DNA of 64,000 nucleotides from Lolium rigidum (Eukaryota; Streptophyta; Magnoliopsida; Poales; Poaceae): positions 38,093,047 through 38,157,046 of the forward strand of contig NC_061510.1 in NCBI RefSeq assembly GCF_022539505.1. The letters are read 5' to 3'. The translations under genes and the position numbers were made by a program. Of the stretch, positions 1 through 10,263 are shown piece by piece. Positions within the stretch are counted from its first letter, which is position 1, and every line of letters begins with the position of its first letter. The notes under the pieces are model-generated. The model ran no database searches and had not been told where the DNA came from. It saw only the letters and a program-made list of their open reading frames with translations.

Positions 1-1179
1 TCTATTCCTTGTCTTCGCAATATATAGCTCATGGGAAAATAGACTTAAAAACTATTGTGGTGAAGAATATGTAGCTTATGTATCTTATTTCTTATAAGTT
101 GCTTGTTGAGCGGTAACCATGTTTCTGGGGACGCCACCAACTATTACACCTTTGTTGAATATCATGTGAGTTGCTATGCATGTTCGTCTTGTCACGAAGT
201 AAGGGTGATTTATCATGATCAAATGGTTTGAGTATGCATATTATTAGAGAAGAACATTGGGCCGCTAACTAAAGCCATGAATCATGGTGGAAGTTTCAGT
301 TTGGACAATTAATCCTCAATCTCTTATGAGAATATTATCTGTTGTTGAATGCTTATGCATTAAAGAGGAGTCCATTATCTGTTGTTTATGTTGTCCCGGT
401 ATGGATGTCTAAGTTGAGAATAATTAAAAACGAGAAATCAAATGCGATCTTTCTCCTTAGACCTTTGTACAGGCGGCATAGAGGTACCCCTTTGTGACAC
501 TTGGTTGAAACATATGTTATGCAATGATAATCCATGTAAATCCAAGCTAATTAGGACAAGGTGCGAGCACTATTGGTAATCTATGCATGAGACTTGCAAC
601 TTATAGGATGTCTTATACATAACACATATGATTTATTACTACCGTTGACAAAATTATTTCTACGTTTTCAAAATGAAAATCTCTAGCACATGCTTCCCTA
701 TGCGAAGGGCCTATCTTTTACTTTATGTTGAGTCAGTTTACCTACTTCTTTCTATCTTAGAAGCAAACACTTGTGTGAACTGTGTGCATTGATTCTTACA
801 TGTTTACCTATTGCACTTGTTATATTACTTTGTGTTGACAATTATCCATGAGATAAACATGTTGAAGTTGAAAGCAACTCCTGAAACTTATATCTTCCTT
901 TGTGTTGCTTCAAAGCTTTCTACTAAGAATTTATTGCTTTATGAGTTAACTCTTATGCAAGTCTTATTGATGCTTGTCTTGAAAGTACTATTCATGAAAA
1001 GTCTTTGCTATATGATTCAGTTGTTTATTCATTGTCTTTACCATTGCTTCGAATCGCTGCATTCATCTCATATGCTTTACAATAGTATTGATCAAGATTA
1101 TGATAGAATGTCACTTCAGAAATTATCCTTGTTATCGTTTACCTACTCGAGGGCGAGTAGGAACTAGCTTGGGGATGCT
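1..1179 (+). mobile_element. Internal 3' part of a family A Gypsy-like LTR element
   Basis: This non-coding stretch leads into the LTR at 1180. It reads, in reverse complement, as the counterpart of 11971-13130 in the element at 10264-17323; for example the text around 'gagttgctatgcatg' at 170-185 recurs inverted near 12970-12990. A purine-rich tract (AGCTTGGGGATGCT, 1166-1179) sits directly before the LTR, as expected for the plus-strand primer. No gag or pol is visible, so this is the distal, apparently non-coding end. The element's 5' part lies off the left edge of the window. The open frame at 811-1167 shows no recognisable domain and I do not treat it as a gene. Confidence 0.75.
1166..1179 (+). 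other. Polypurine tract of family A element
   Basis: AGCTTGGGGATGCT lies immediately upstream of the LTR terminal TG at 1180. The same core, in inverted orientation, abuts the LTR at 11971 of the sister element, which supports it as the plus-strand priming site. Confidence 0.65.
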
Positions 1180-2780
1180 TGATACGTCTCAAACGTATCT
1201 ATAATTTCTTATGTTCCATGCTACTTTTATGATGATACTCACATGTTTTATACACACTTTATGTCATTATTATGCATTTTCCGGCACTAACCTATTGACG
1301 AGATGCCGAAGAGCCAGTTGTTGTTTTCTGTTGTTTTTGGTTTCAGAAATCCTACAAAGGAAATATTCTCGGAATTGGACGAAATCAACGCCCAAGGTCT
1401 TATTTTTCCACGAAGCTTCCAGAAGACCGAAGGGATTACGAAGTGGGGCGACGAGGCGCCGCCACCATAGGGCCGCGCGGCCGGGTGGGGCCCGCGCCGC
1501 CCTATGGTGTGGGGCCCCCGTGCCTCCACCGACGCTGCCCTTCCGCCAACTTAAAGCCTTCGTCGCGAAAACCCCTGTACCGAGAGCCACGATACGGAAA
1601 ACCTTCCAGAGACGCCGCCGCCGCCAATCCCATCTCGGGGATTCAGGAGATCGCCTCCGGCACCACTGCCGGAGAGGGGAATCATCTCCCGGAGGACTCT
1701 TCATCACCATGATCGCCTCCGGATTGATGTGTGAGTAGTTCACCCCTGGACTATGGGTCCATAGCAGTAGCTAGATGGTTGTCTTCTCCTCATTGTGCTA
1801 TCATGTTAGATCTTGTGAGTTGCCTATCATGATCAAGATCATCTATTTGTAATGCTACATGTTGTGTTTGTTGCGATCCGATGAATATGGAATACTATGT
1901 CAAGTTGATTATCAATCTATCATATATGTGTTGTTTATGTTCTTGCATGCTCTCCGTTGCTAGTAGAGGCTCTGGCCAAGTTGATACTTGTAACTCCAAG
2001 AGGGAGTATTTATGCTCGATAGTGGGTTCATGCCTCCATTGAATGCGGGACGGTGACGAGAAAGTTCTAAGGTTGTGGATGTGTTGTTGCCACTAGGGAT
2101 AAAACATCAATGCTTTGTCTAAGGATATTTGTGTTGATTACATTACGCACCATACTTAATGCAATTGTTTGTTGTTTGGAACTTAATACTGGAAGGGGTT
2201 CGGATGATAACCTGAAGGTGGACTTTTTAGGCATAGATGCATGCTGGATAGCGGTCTATGTACTTTGTCGTAATGCCCTGATTAAATCTCATAGTAGTCA
2301 TCGTGATATGTACGTGCATTGTTATGCCCTCTCTATTTGTCAATTGCCCAAGTGTAATTTGTTCACCCAACATGCCATTTATCTTATGGGAGAGACACCA
2401 CTAGTGAACTGTGGACCCCGGTCCATTCTCTTACATCTGAAATACAATCTACTGCAAACTGCGTGTTCTTTCTTGTTCTTCGCAAACAAACATCATTTTC
2501 CACACCATACGTTTAATCCTTTGTTTACGAGCAAGCCGGTGAGATTGACAACCTCACTTTGTTAAGTTGGGGCGAAGTATTGTGATTGTGTTGTGCAGGT
2601 TCCACGTTGGCGCCGGAATCCCTGGTGTTGCGCCGCACTACACTCCGTCACCAACAACCTTCACGTGTTCCTTGACTCCTACTGGTTTGATAACCTTGGT
2701 TTCATACTGAGGGAAAACTCGCTGCTGTACGCATCACACCTTCCTCTTGGGGTTCCCAACAGACGTGTGTCAACACGCCA
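1180..2780 (+). repeat. LTR of family A Gypsy-like element (3' LTR)
   Basis: It begins TGATACGTCTC and matches in content and order the reverse complement of the two LTRs at 10264-11970 and 15607-17323: the early 'ttccatgctac', the 'gacgagatgccgaag' and 'attctcggaattggacg' stretches, and the GC-rich block around 1440-1720. The outer end is not clear. The sequence runs into a minus-strand BARE-type LTR near 2781, so the LTR is probably truncated by that junction. Open frames inside (1211-1738 on both strands) are GC-rich LTR sequence, not genes. Confidence 0.75.
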
Positions 2781-3147
2781 ACAGCAATTTACATGATCTC
2801 ATGGTCGAAGGACTTAGGCAACTATGTATCGAAAGCTTATAGCAAATTGAACTTAATGACTTGATCTTATGCTACGCTTATTTGGGTGTGTGTCCATTAT
2901 ATCATTCAACTAATGACATAACCTTGTTATTAATAACATCCAATGTTCATGATCACGAAACCATGATCATCCATTAATCAACAAGCTAGTTATACAAGAG
3001 GCTTACTAGGGACTTCTTGTTGTTTACATAACACACATGTATCAATGGTTCGGTTAATACAATTATAGCATGGTATGTAAACATTTATCATAAACACAAA
3101 GATTATAATAACCACTTTATTATTGCCTCTTGGGCATATCTCCAACA
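2781..3147 (-). repeat. 5' end of a BARE/Angela-type Copia LTR (truncated)
   Basis: Read on the minus strand from 3147, the sequence starts TGTTGGAGATATGCCC and continues with AAGAGGCAATAATAAAG. I recognise this as the LTR start of the BARE/Angela/WIS superfamily, typical of Triticeae. Only about 365 bp of an LTR usually near 1.8 kb is present. The remaining 3' type of LTR sequence is seen in opposite orientation at 8834-9995, so the two pieces are either separate insertions or separated by an inversion. Confidence 0.8.
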
Positions 3148-3180
3148 GAACATAGATGACTCTGTCCATTAAGCTATTAT

Positions 3181-3200
3181 CTTGCTCGGGGACGAGCAAG
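3181..3200. repeat. Short perfect hairpin
   Basis: CTTGCTCG and CGAGCAAG flank a 4-base centre. A similar GCTCGGGGACGAGC-like hairpin often precedes LTRs of grass Gypsy elements, so this may be the end of an internal region joined to the TGATGAGT sequence at 3220. Confidence 0.4.
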
Positions 3201-3219
3201 ATTCTAAGCTTTTGAAAGT

Positions 3220-3994
3220 TGATGAGTGCATTTTTAGGATGATTTTGCATTACTATTTTATCAAGATATCATCAAGTAGTGGTAGGATTTTTGTATTTCA
3301 CCGTGCTACCATGCCCTTTTATGCTTGTCTACAAAGGATCTCAGAATAACAAGTCAATAGTGAAATATCAATGAAACTGTCATTTTCTGGCATTTTGACG
3401 TGAAAGAAATCATTTTTGCACTTAATAATGCATCTAGACGAAAGGACAATGCAAGGATAGCTTCCAGGAGATTTAACGGGCATCGGTACGGGCAGGGCCC
3501 ACCCGTATCGTCTGCCTGTAGCTCCCACTAGGAGCCCTGCCTCATCAAATACTTTCACCTCCCGCAGACGGATGAGACATCATACACACACATCTCCGCG
3601 AAACCACTATTTCGCGGTGTTGTGTGTATCTGATCTCCGATCCATCTGCGGGAGGTGAAAGTATTTTACGAGGCGGTGCTCCTAGAGGGTGGTACGTGCG
3701 GACGGTACGGGTGGGCCTTGCCCGTACCGCTGCCCGTTAAAGCTCCTAGAAGCTGTCCTTGCATTGTCCTTTTGCTCAGGTGCATTATTAAGTGCAAAAA
3801 TGATTTCTATCATGTCAAAATGCCAGAAAATGATAGTTTTCATTGATATTTCATTATTGACTTATTATTCTGAGATCCTGTGTATACAAGCATAAAAGGG
3901 CGCGGTAGCGTGGTGAAATACAAAAAATTTACCACTACTTGATGATATCTTGATAAACTAGTAATGCAAAAACATGCTAAAAATGGACTCATCA
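3220..3994. repeat. 775-bp long inverted repeat (two arms of about 380 bp)
   Basis: The left arm starts TGATGAGTGCATTTTTAG at 3220 and the right arm ends with its inverted counterpart ACTCATCA at 3994. The arms can be followed inward to a small central hairpin near 3594-3617 (CGCGAAA and TTTCGCG). Translations of the two arms (3319-3558 minus and 3655-3846 plus) are clearly alike, for example both contain CIIKCKNDF and HVKMPENDSF, which shows they are inverted copies rather than genes. I see no 5-bp or 9-bp target duplication. It may be a foldback element, or two copies of the same LTR start joined head to head. Confidence 0.75.
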
Positions 3995-4255
3995 TTGTCC
4001 ATTAGAAGCTCCTCTTGGTAGTTGGTTGCGAAGTGTTTTGGAAGCCTCCGAGTGTCTCTGATGGTGCATAGGTGGCACCTCTTATTTTCAGGCGGATGGG
4101 TATTGTCGTGGTCGCCTTGAAAGGTGGAAGCCCGAGGAACCATGCAGTTTTGCTCATGGACACCAATCTGCCCATGCGACCCATTAACATATACTTCCCG
4201 CAACTTGTAGTTGAGAGAGGCTTCAAAAAGGGCTAGTCGATCCCAACCTAAGATG
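3995..4255 (-). other. Unassigned coding-like stretch next to the gap
   Basis: The minus strand is open from the gap edge into the right arm of the inverted repeat (part of the frame 3958-4377, which also counts the Ns). It includes short pieces such as WDRLALFEASLNYK and YQEELLMDNDESIF. I do not recognise a domain. It may be the internal end of the element whose LTR-like start forms the right arm. Confidence 0.3.
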
Positions 4256-4355
4256 NNNNNNNNNNNNNNNNNNNNNNNNNNNNNNNNNNNNNNNNNNNNN
4301 NNNNNNNNNNNNNNNNNNNNNNNNNNNNNNNNNNNNNNNNNNNNNNNNNNNNNNN
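4256..4355. other. Assembly gap of exactly 100 N
   Basis: One hundred consecutive Ns, the usual placeholder for a gap of unknown length. It lies directly beside a tandem repeat, which probably caused the break. The missing left end of the CACTA element may lie here. Confidence 0.99.
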
Positions 4356-4804
4356 GAGGATGACATGCGGGTCCCATTTAGCAGCAAGCGGTATCACCGT
4401 TTGAGAGGCGGCAGGGGATCGAAAGAAAAAGGCAAGTGACCAAATTTGAGGTGCCAAAAAAAACTCCAAGAAAATAAAGTTTTATAGTACATAGAGGATG
4501 ACATGCGGGTCCCATTTAGGAGCAGCGGTATCACCGTTTGAGAGGCGGCAGGGGATCGAAAGAAAAAGGCAAGTGACCAAATTTGAGGTGCCAAAAAAAA
4601 CTCCAAGAAAATAAAGTTTTATAGTACATAGAGGATGACATGCGGGTCCCATTTAGCAGCAGCGGTATCACCGTTTGAGAGGCGGCAGGGGATCGAAAGA
4701 AAAAGGCAAGTGAGCAAATATGAGGTGCCAAAAATAATTCAAGAAAAGAAAGTTTTATAGTACATAGAGGATGACATGCGGGTCCCATTTAGCAGCAGCG
4801 GTAT
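4356..4804. repeat. Tandem repeat, about 137-bp unit, 3.3 copies
   Basis: Units start with GAGGATGACATGCGGG at 4356, 4494, 4631 and 4767 (periods 138, 137, 136). The array is cut at 4804 by an LTR element and resumes after it at 8241, with further divergent units at 8344 and 8476. Arrays of this kind are common in subterminal regions of CACTA transposons, and a CACTA terminus does follow at 8833. The minus-strand open frames here are only the repeat read in different phases. Confidence 0.85.
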
Positions 4805-6314
4805 TGTCACGCCCCGAAACCGGGCCTGGACGAGACAGCCGCCGCGCGCCTATAAACCGAGAGGCTTATACTCGCGCAAGGCTAAAAATGCAGGCTTAAA
4901 CCAGCACAGTGGATCACGAGAAGCTCAACTACAACATTTTTACAATATTCTTTACAATTACACAAGAGCTACAACTAGGTTCTCTAATTCGCTTCCCACC
5001 CGCTGGTTCTCGCCTAAACCTCCACCGACGAGGTCTTCGTCGCGCAACTCGATAAAAACATTGGGGAGCTGGGGTGAGTACGACAAGTCATACTCAGCAA
5101 ATCGATTATACACAATCACATAAATTGTAAAACATAAATACTTTTCTAAAAACAACAACATGTGGTTAAGGTATTAGGCAATTTAAAACACATGGTGCCA
5201 CACATGAAAGTAAGTTTCCCTACCCGGGAATCACAAGGGTGAAATTCACACTTTTACACTCTGCAGAGAGGTACTCCGACATCGACAGTCTTGACTAGGT
5301 TGCGCTAGTCAAGCAAGTGTTCTTATACCCGCTAAGACCCGACACTCGACCTACCGATGTCGGTCGCTCCTACGGATCCATCACCGACACGTTCCCGAAC
5401 CGCAGGCCGTCCCCAGCCGGAGAACACAGACAGTCCCATACCCGAACCGTGACCGGTACAATATGTTTACCTTCGTAGCACCAAGTTTGCTCTTATAAAA
5501 ACATGTATCTCTCATGTTGATCACTTTCTATCGATATCGGCGCTAATGCCCGATTCGTACCGGTGGCTCCAGCGGATCCATCACCGCGTAACGACACCGG
5601 CGAATTAGCCCACGAATATCTCCGATACCATATACCAACTACTATATCATGTATTTAACAACAATATGTATTCTACAAGAATACATGAAGGGTATAAAGC
5701 AGCTTGCCTCTCCCTCACTATCTTCTTACTAGCTAGCTCTCTGTTTCTCTCTTCTTTAGCTCAATGGTGCAACTGAAGGAGCCGTGGCACCAGTAGCTAT
5801 TTATAGGTGAAGCTTACGTCGGTTGAGCTAAAATATCTGAGGAAGCCTTCAGCGGTAAGCTAACTAACGTGTCACTCAGTCATAGGTTCATCTACATGCG
5901 CAGGTCCACGTAAGAGAGCTAGACTGCTCAGGCACTAGTGTGCTGCCAACAAAGATCTAACGCCAAGCCACGTCTGTATTTCCTGGCCAAACAGCTCACG
6001 CTATTGGAACTTCTAGTACTTAATTAATCATGGTCACGCATGGCTCTATGCACAGATACATGCACGTACAATGTGGCTCCATCGACATGCATCAGAACTT
6101 CAATTAGTATGCACAACCAAAACAGGTTACCTTACAACTTGGATTATAACTACTCTAATTTCCGGTGCACACATACTACGATGCAATTTATTATTGTATG
6201 CACAAAACATTAGTTTCTAAATTAAAATCTAGAGACTATCTAAAAACAAAGTTATTAACCGAAAATTATTAGTAACCTAAATTCAATAATAACCAGAAAA
6301 TTCGGGATATCACA
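4805..6314 (-). repeat. 3' LTR (in element orientation) of the GGTAT element
   Basis: Runs TGTCACGCCCC to ATATCACA on the plus strand, giving TG...CA ends on the minus strand. A TATAAATA box on the minus strand lies at about 5798-5806. It is nearly identical to 6730-8240, apart from a cluster of small differences at 5010-5060 and 5330-5460 that are mostly CTG versus CG. The open frame at 4776-5123 is LTR sequence. Confidence 0.9.
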
Positions 6315-6729
6315 TCCTCCCCACCTTATAAGAATTTCGTCCCGAAATTCAAACTATAACACAATATTAATTATATCATCTTATTTCATCAATTCTAATC
6401 ATCCAACTGCATATAGTAAAAACAAGATCCAAAGCAACTTAACAGTTTATAAACACGATAAGAAATATTAGAAATCATTTCAGCTACCATGCGATGAAGA
6501 TAAAAACCCAAGTACACAGCAGCAGTCTAGTGTGCAATTACTATTTCCTCCATCGCTAGTTGACTATATGCCTATAACAAAACTAGTATAATCATAACGA
6601 TTTGGAAATCAAACACCAAACGTCAATTAATTTACTTGCAAGAAAATATTTCTATTGACAACTAGTCGCAAAATTACGATCTACCCATTTTCCCGTTTCC
6701 TAAACCTAGAGCTCTGATACCACTTTAAC
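6315..6729 (-). other. Internal region of the GGTAT element with PPT and PBS
   Basis: The polypurine tract is GGTGGGGAGGA on the minus strand, at 6315-6325 beside the left LTR. The primer-binding site TGGTATCAGAGC on the minus strand is at 6711-6722, seven bases from the right LTR, and is complementary to the 3' end of plant initiator tRNA-Met. Nothing else in these 415 bp has coding potential. Confidence 0.85.
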
Positions 6730-8240
6730 TGTCACGCCCCGAAACCGGGCCTGGACGAGACAGCCGCCGCGCGCCTATAAACCGAGAGGCTTATACTCGC
6801 GCAAGGCTAAAAATGCAGGCTTAAACCAGCACAGTGGATCACGAGAAGCTCAACTACAACATTTTTACAATATTCTTTACAATTACACAAGAGCTACAAC
6901 TAGGTTCTCTAATTCGCTTCCCACCCGCTGGTTCTGCCTAAACCTCCACCGACGAGGTCTTCTGCTGCGCAACTCTGATAAAAACATTGGGGAGCTGGGG
7001 TGAGTACGACAAGTCATACTCAGCAAATCGATTATACACAATCACATAAATTGTAAAACATAAATACTTTTCTAAAAACAACAACATGTGGTTAAGGTAT
7101 TAGGCAATTTAAAACACATGGTGCCACACATGAAAGTAAGTTTCCCTACCCGGGAATCACAAGGGTGAAATTCACACTTTTACACTCTGCAGAGAGGTAC
7201 TCCGACATCGACAGTCTTGACTAGGTTGCGCTAGTCAAGCAGTGTTCTTATACCCGCTAAGACCCGGACACTCTGACCTACTGATGTCGGTCGCTCCTAC
7301 GGATCCATCACCGACACGTTCCCGAACAGAGGCCGTCCCAGCCGGAGAACACAGCACAGTCCCATACCTGAACCGTGACCGGTACAATATGTTTACCTTC
7401 GTAGCACCAAGTTTGCTCTTATAAAAACATGTATCTCTCATGTTGATCACTTTCTATCGATATCCGCGCTAATGCCCGATTCGTACCGGTGGCTCCAGCG
7501 GATCCATCACCGCGTAACGACACCGGCGAATTAGCCCACGAATATCTCCGATACCATATACCAACTACTATATCATGTATTTAACAACAATATGTATTCT
7601 ACAAGAATACATGAAGGGTATAAAGCAGCTTGCCTCTCCCTCACTATCTTCTTACTAGCTAGCTCTCTGTTTCTCTCTTCTTTAGCTCAATGGTGCAACT
7701 GAAGGAGCCGTGGCACCAGTAGCTATTTATAGGTGAAGCTTACGTCGGTTGAGCTAAAATATCTGAGGAAGCCTTCAGCGGTAAGCTAACTAACGTGTCA
7801 CTCAGTCATAGGTTCATCTACATGCGCAGGTCCACGTAAGAGAGCTAGACTGCTCAGGCACTAGTGTGCTGCCAACAAAGATCTAACGCCAAGCCACGTC
7901 TGTATTTCCTGGCCAAACAGCTCACGGTATTGGAACTTCTAGTACTTAATTAATCATGGTCACGCATGGCTCTATGCACAGATACATGCACGTACAATGT
8001 GGCTCCATCGACATGCATCAGAACTTCAATTAGTATGCACAACCAAAACAGGTTACCTTACAACTTGGATTATAACTACTCTAATTTCCGGTGCACACAT
8101 ACTACGATGCAATTTATTATTGTATGCACAAAACATTAGTTTCTAAATTAAAATCTAGAGACTATCTAAAAACAAAGTTATTAACCGAAAATTATTAGTA
8201 ACCTAAATTCAATAATAACCAGAAAATTCGGGTTATCACA
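6730..8240 (-). repeat. 5' LTR (in element orientation) of the GGTAT element
   Basis: Second LTR copy, 1,511 bp, TGTCACGCCCC to TTATCACA on the plus strand, followed by the target duplication GGTAT. The minus-strand TATAAATA box lies at about 7733-7742. Confidence 0.9.
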
Positions 8241-8245
8241 GGTAT

Positions 8246-8833
8246 CACCGTTTGAGAGGCGGCAGGGGATCGAAAGAAAAAGGCAAGTGACCAAATTTGA
8301 GGTGCCAAAAAAACTCCAAGAAAAGAAAGTTGATTGCACATAGAGGATGACATGCGGGTCCCATTTAGCAGCAGCGGTCTCAACGTTTCCAAGGCGGCAA
8401 GGGATCAAAAGAAAAAGGAAGTAGCCAGAAATCGGGGGTCAAAAAAATCCAAGAATAGAAAGAATTTTGGTTCATAGAGGATGACATGCGGGACCCATGA
8501 TCCTGCATCGTAAACGGCTCGATCGGAGAACGTTGAACGAGACGGCGCGATCGAGAAAAAAAAATGCCGTAGAGGCTGCCATCCGGGCCCTACATCCCTC
8601 GGCGGTGCGGATTTGCGTTGACTCGGCCGGCGAACCCGAGAATTCGCGATGCACCACGTCCCGGGCCACCATACGCGACGTTTTGGCCGCTTTCGTCGGG
8701 CTAGGTGGCCTCAAAAACGAGAAAAAAAAAGTTTTGACATGCACCACGGAGGGACCAAAATCGTCGGCCATGGTACACCAGCAACCACGGCGCGACTTCA
8801 ACTTCGTCGGCCATGGCAACTTTTCTTGTAGTG
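8246..8833. mobile_element. Terminal part of a CACTA transposon
   Basis: The segment ends at 8833 with CTTTTCTTGTAGTG, whose complement CACTACAAGAAAAG is a classical CACTA terminal inverted repeat. The motif TCGTCGGCCATGG occurs twice just inside the end (about 8761 and 8803), as expected of subterminal repeats. Divergent copies of the 137-bp tandem unit start at 8344 and 8476. No transposase is visible. The opposite terminus is absent from the visible sequence and may be in the gap. The open frame 8497-8889 reads through the terminus and is not a gene. Confidence 0.8.
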
Positions 8834-9995
8834 TGACAAGGTCACAAGAGATGACATACCATGGTAGAGTAAAGAGTGCTTGTCGGTAACGAGGTTGAAG
8901 TAGGTATGGAGATACCGATGATCAAACCTCGGACAAGTAAAGTATCGCGCGACAAAGGGAATCGGTATTGTATGTTAATGGTTCAATTGATCACTGAGTT
9001 ATCGCTGAATGTGTGGGAGTCATTATGGATCTCCAGGTCCCGTTATTGGTTATTGATCGGAGAGGAGTCTCGATCATGTCTGCATAGTTCACGAACCGTA
9101 GGGTGACACGCTTAAGGTTCGATGTTGTATAGTAGCTTCGGAATATGAGATGGTGAACGAATAATGTTCGGAGCCTCGGATGGGATCCAGGACATCACGA
9201 GGAGGTCCGGAATGGTCCGGATAATAAGATTCATATAAGGGAAGTTGATTTCTAGGGTTCGGAAAAGTTCGGGATTTTTCCGATGGAAGACCGGGAAGGT
9301 TCTAGAAGGTTCCAAGGGGTCCACCAGTGGGCCCACGACCCTAGGAGGGCTAACATGGCCGAAGGGGTGCAGCCTATCCCTAATGGGCCAGGGGCACATG
9401 CCCCTCAAGGCCTAGTCGGCCAACCCCTAAGGTTTCCCCAAAAACCCTAAGGGGGAAAGACTTGGGGGGAAGAACCCCCCTCTTTGGCCGCCGGCCCTAG
9501 ATGGGTTTGGGGCGTGGGGGGCCACCCCAAACCGACCCTCCCCCTATATAAAGAGGTGAGGGGGCAGGGGCGCACCACCCCATCAAACCCTAACCCTGGC
9601 CGCCCCCCTCTCTACTCCACCACCATCCTGCACCGGCTTGGTGAAGCCATGCAGGCTTTCTTCGCCACCACCACCACCACACCGTCGTGCTGCTGGGATT
9701 CCGAGGAGATCTACCTCACCTCCGCTGCCCGTTGGAACGTGGAGAGGAAGGACTTCATCAACATCGTACGTGCGACCGAGTACGGAAGTGCCGCCGCATT
9801 GCGACGACCGAACGATCGTCTACATCAACCACGAGATCTGATCTCGTTTAGGCTTTGGATCTACGAGGGTTAGTATCTATTCTTTCTCGTTGTTTTGGTC
9901 TTCATATATTAGATCTTGGATTTTCCTAGATTGGATCTTGGATTTGTTCTTATTCGCGGTAGAATTTTTTTGTCTTCCATGTAACGAACCCATCA
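8834..9995 (+). repeat. 3' part of a BARE/Angela-type Copia LTR
   Basis: The sequence matches the later two thirds of a BARE-type LTR: the 'ttcacgaaccgtagggtg' stretch near 9090, the 'atcacgaggaggtccggaatgg' area near 9193, a TATATAAA box at 9544-9551, and the characteristic end with TGTAACGAACCCATCA at about 9980-9995. No tRNA-Met primer-binding site follows, so this is a solo or truncated LTR, not a 5' LTR. The CACTA element appears to have inserted into it. Frames 9112-9408 and 9484-9873 are LTR sequence. Confidence 0.8.
9544..9551 (+). promoter_or_regulatory. TATA box of the BARE-type LTR
   Basis: TATATAAA within a GC-rich stretch of the LTR, at the position where these LTRs start transcription. 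Confidence 0.6.
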
Positions 9996-10263
9996 GTGCT
10001 ATATGAGATATTTCTTTTGATGCAATCCCATGGAAAGATATCTAACCCACATAAACAACAGAAACACACATATATAATGGGTTAGCTCATGAAACATAAT
10101 TGAAAAGACTTACCATACCACAAGATCACATGCTCTCATGTGGTACATTCTTTATGCTTCAATCATGTGTTGACCATCTTTAATCCAATTGTGGTGAGAC
10201 TAAAGGCGCACGGCTTCTGGCAAAGCAAAATATTGATGGGCGGCGCTAGCAGCATTAACATCT
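9996..10263 (+). pseudogene. Old Gypsy element: protease region, first segment
   Basis: The last 120 bases translate to a degenerate aspartic protease start, with ILMGGASSINI where active elements have a D-T/G-G-S-S-type site. The reading continues across the 7-kb insertion (after removal of one CATCT copy) into SYYETFKNMKLLDSIMH at 17324 onwards. This shows that one old plus-strand Gypsy polyprotein was interrupted here. The catalytic Asp is not present, so the copy is dead. The bases 9996-10135 show no clear identity. Confidence 0.7.

Larger units (their letters stand above)
4800..8245 (-). mobile_element. Complete non-autonomous LTR retrotransposon (short internal region) with TSD GGTAT
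   Basis: Two LTRs of about 1,510 bp (4805-6314 and 6730-8240) flank only 415 bp of internal sequence. A perfect 5-bp target duplication, GGTAT, lies at 4800-4804 and 8241-8245. The primer-binding site and polypurine tract are both on the minus strand, so the element reads right to left. The internal part has no gag or pol. However, its last codons on the minus strand (GAATTTCGGGACGAAATTC followed by a purine tract) resemble the extreme 3' end of Del/Tekay-type chromovirus polyproteins, so it is probably a deletion derivative mobilised by such an element. It sits inside the CACTA tandem repeat and is therefore younger than it. Confidence 0.9.

Noticed and set aside
1211..1743. Overlapping 150-175-codon frames on both strands
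   Set aside because: They fall in the GC-rich middle of the family A LTR and recur as frames in the other LTR copies, with different lengths.
4248..4788. Minus-strand frames with MEFFLAPQIWSLAFFF as a membrane protein
   Set aside because: This is the 137-bp tandem repeat read through, and one frame includes Ns.
8497..8889. 130-codon plus-strand frame as a host gene
   Set aside because: It runs across the CACTA terminus at 8833 into the BARE-type LTR.
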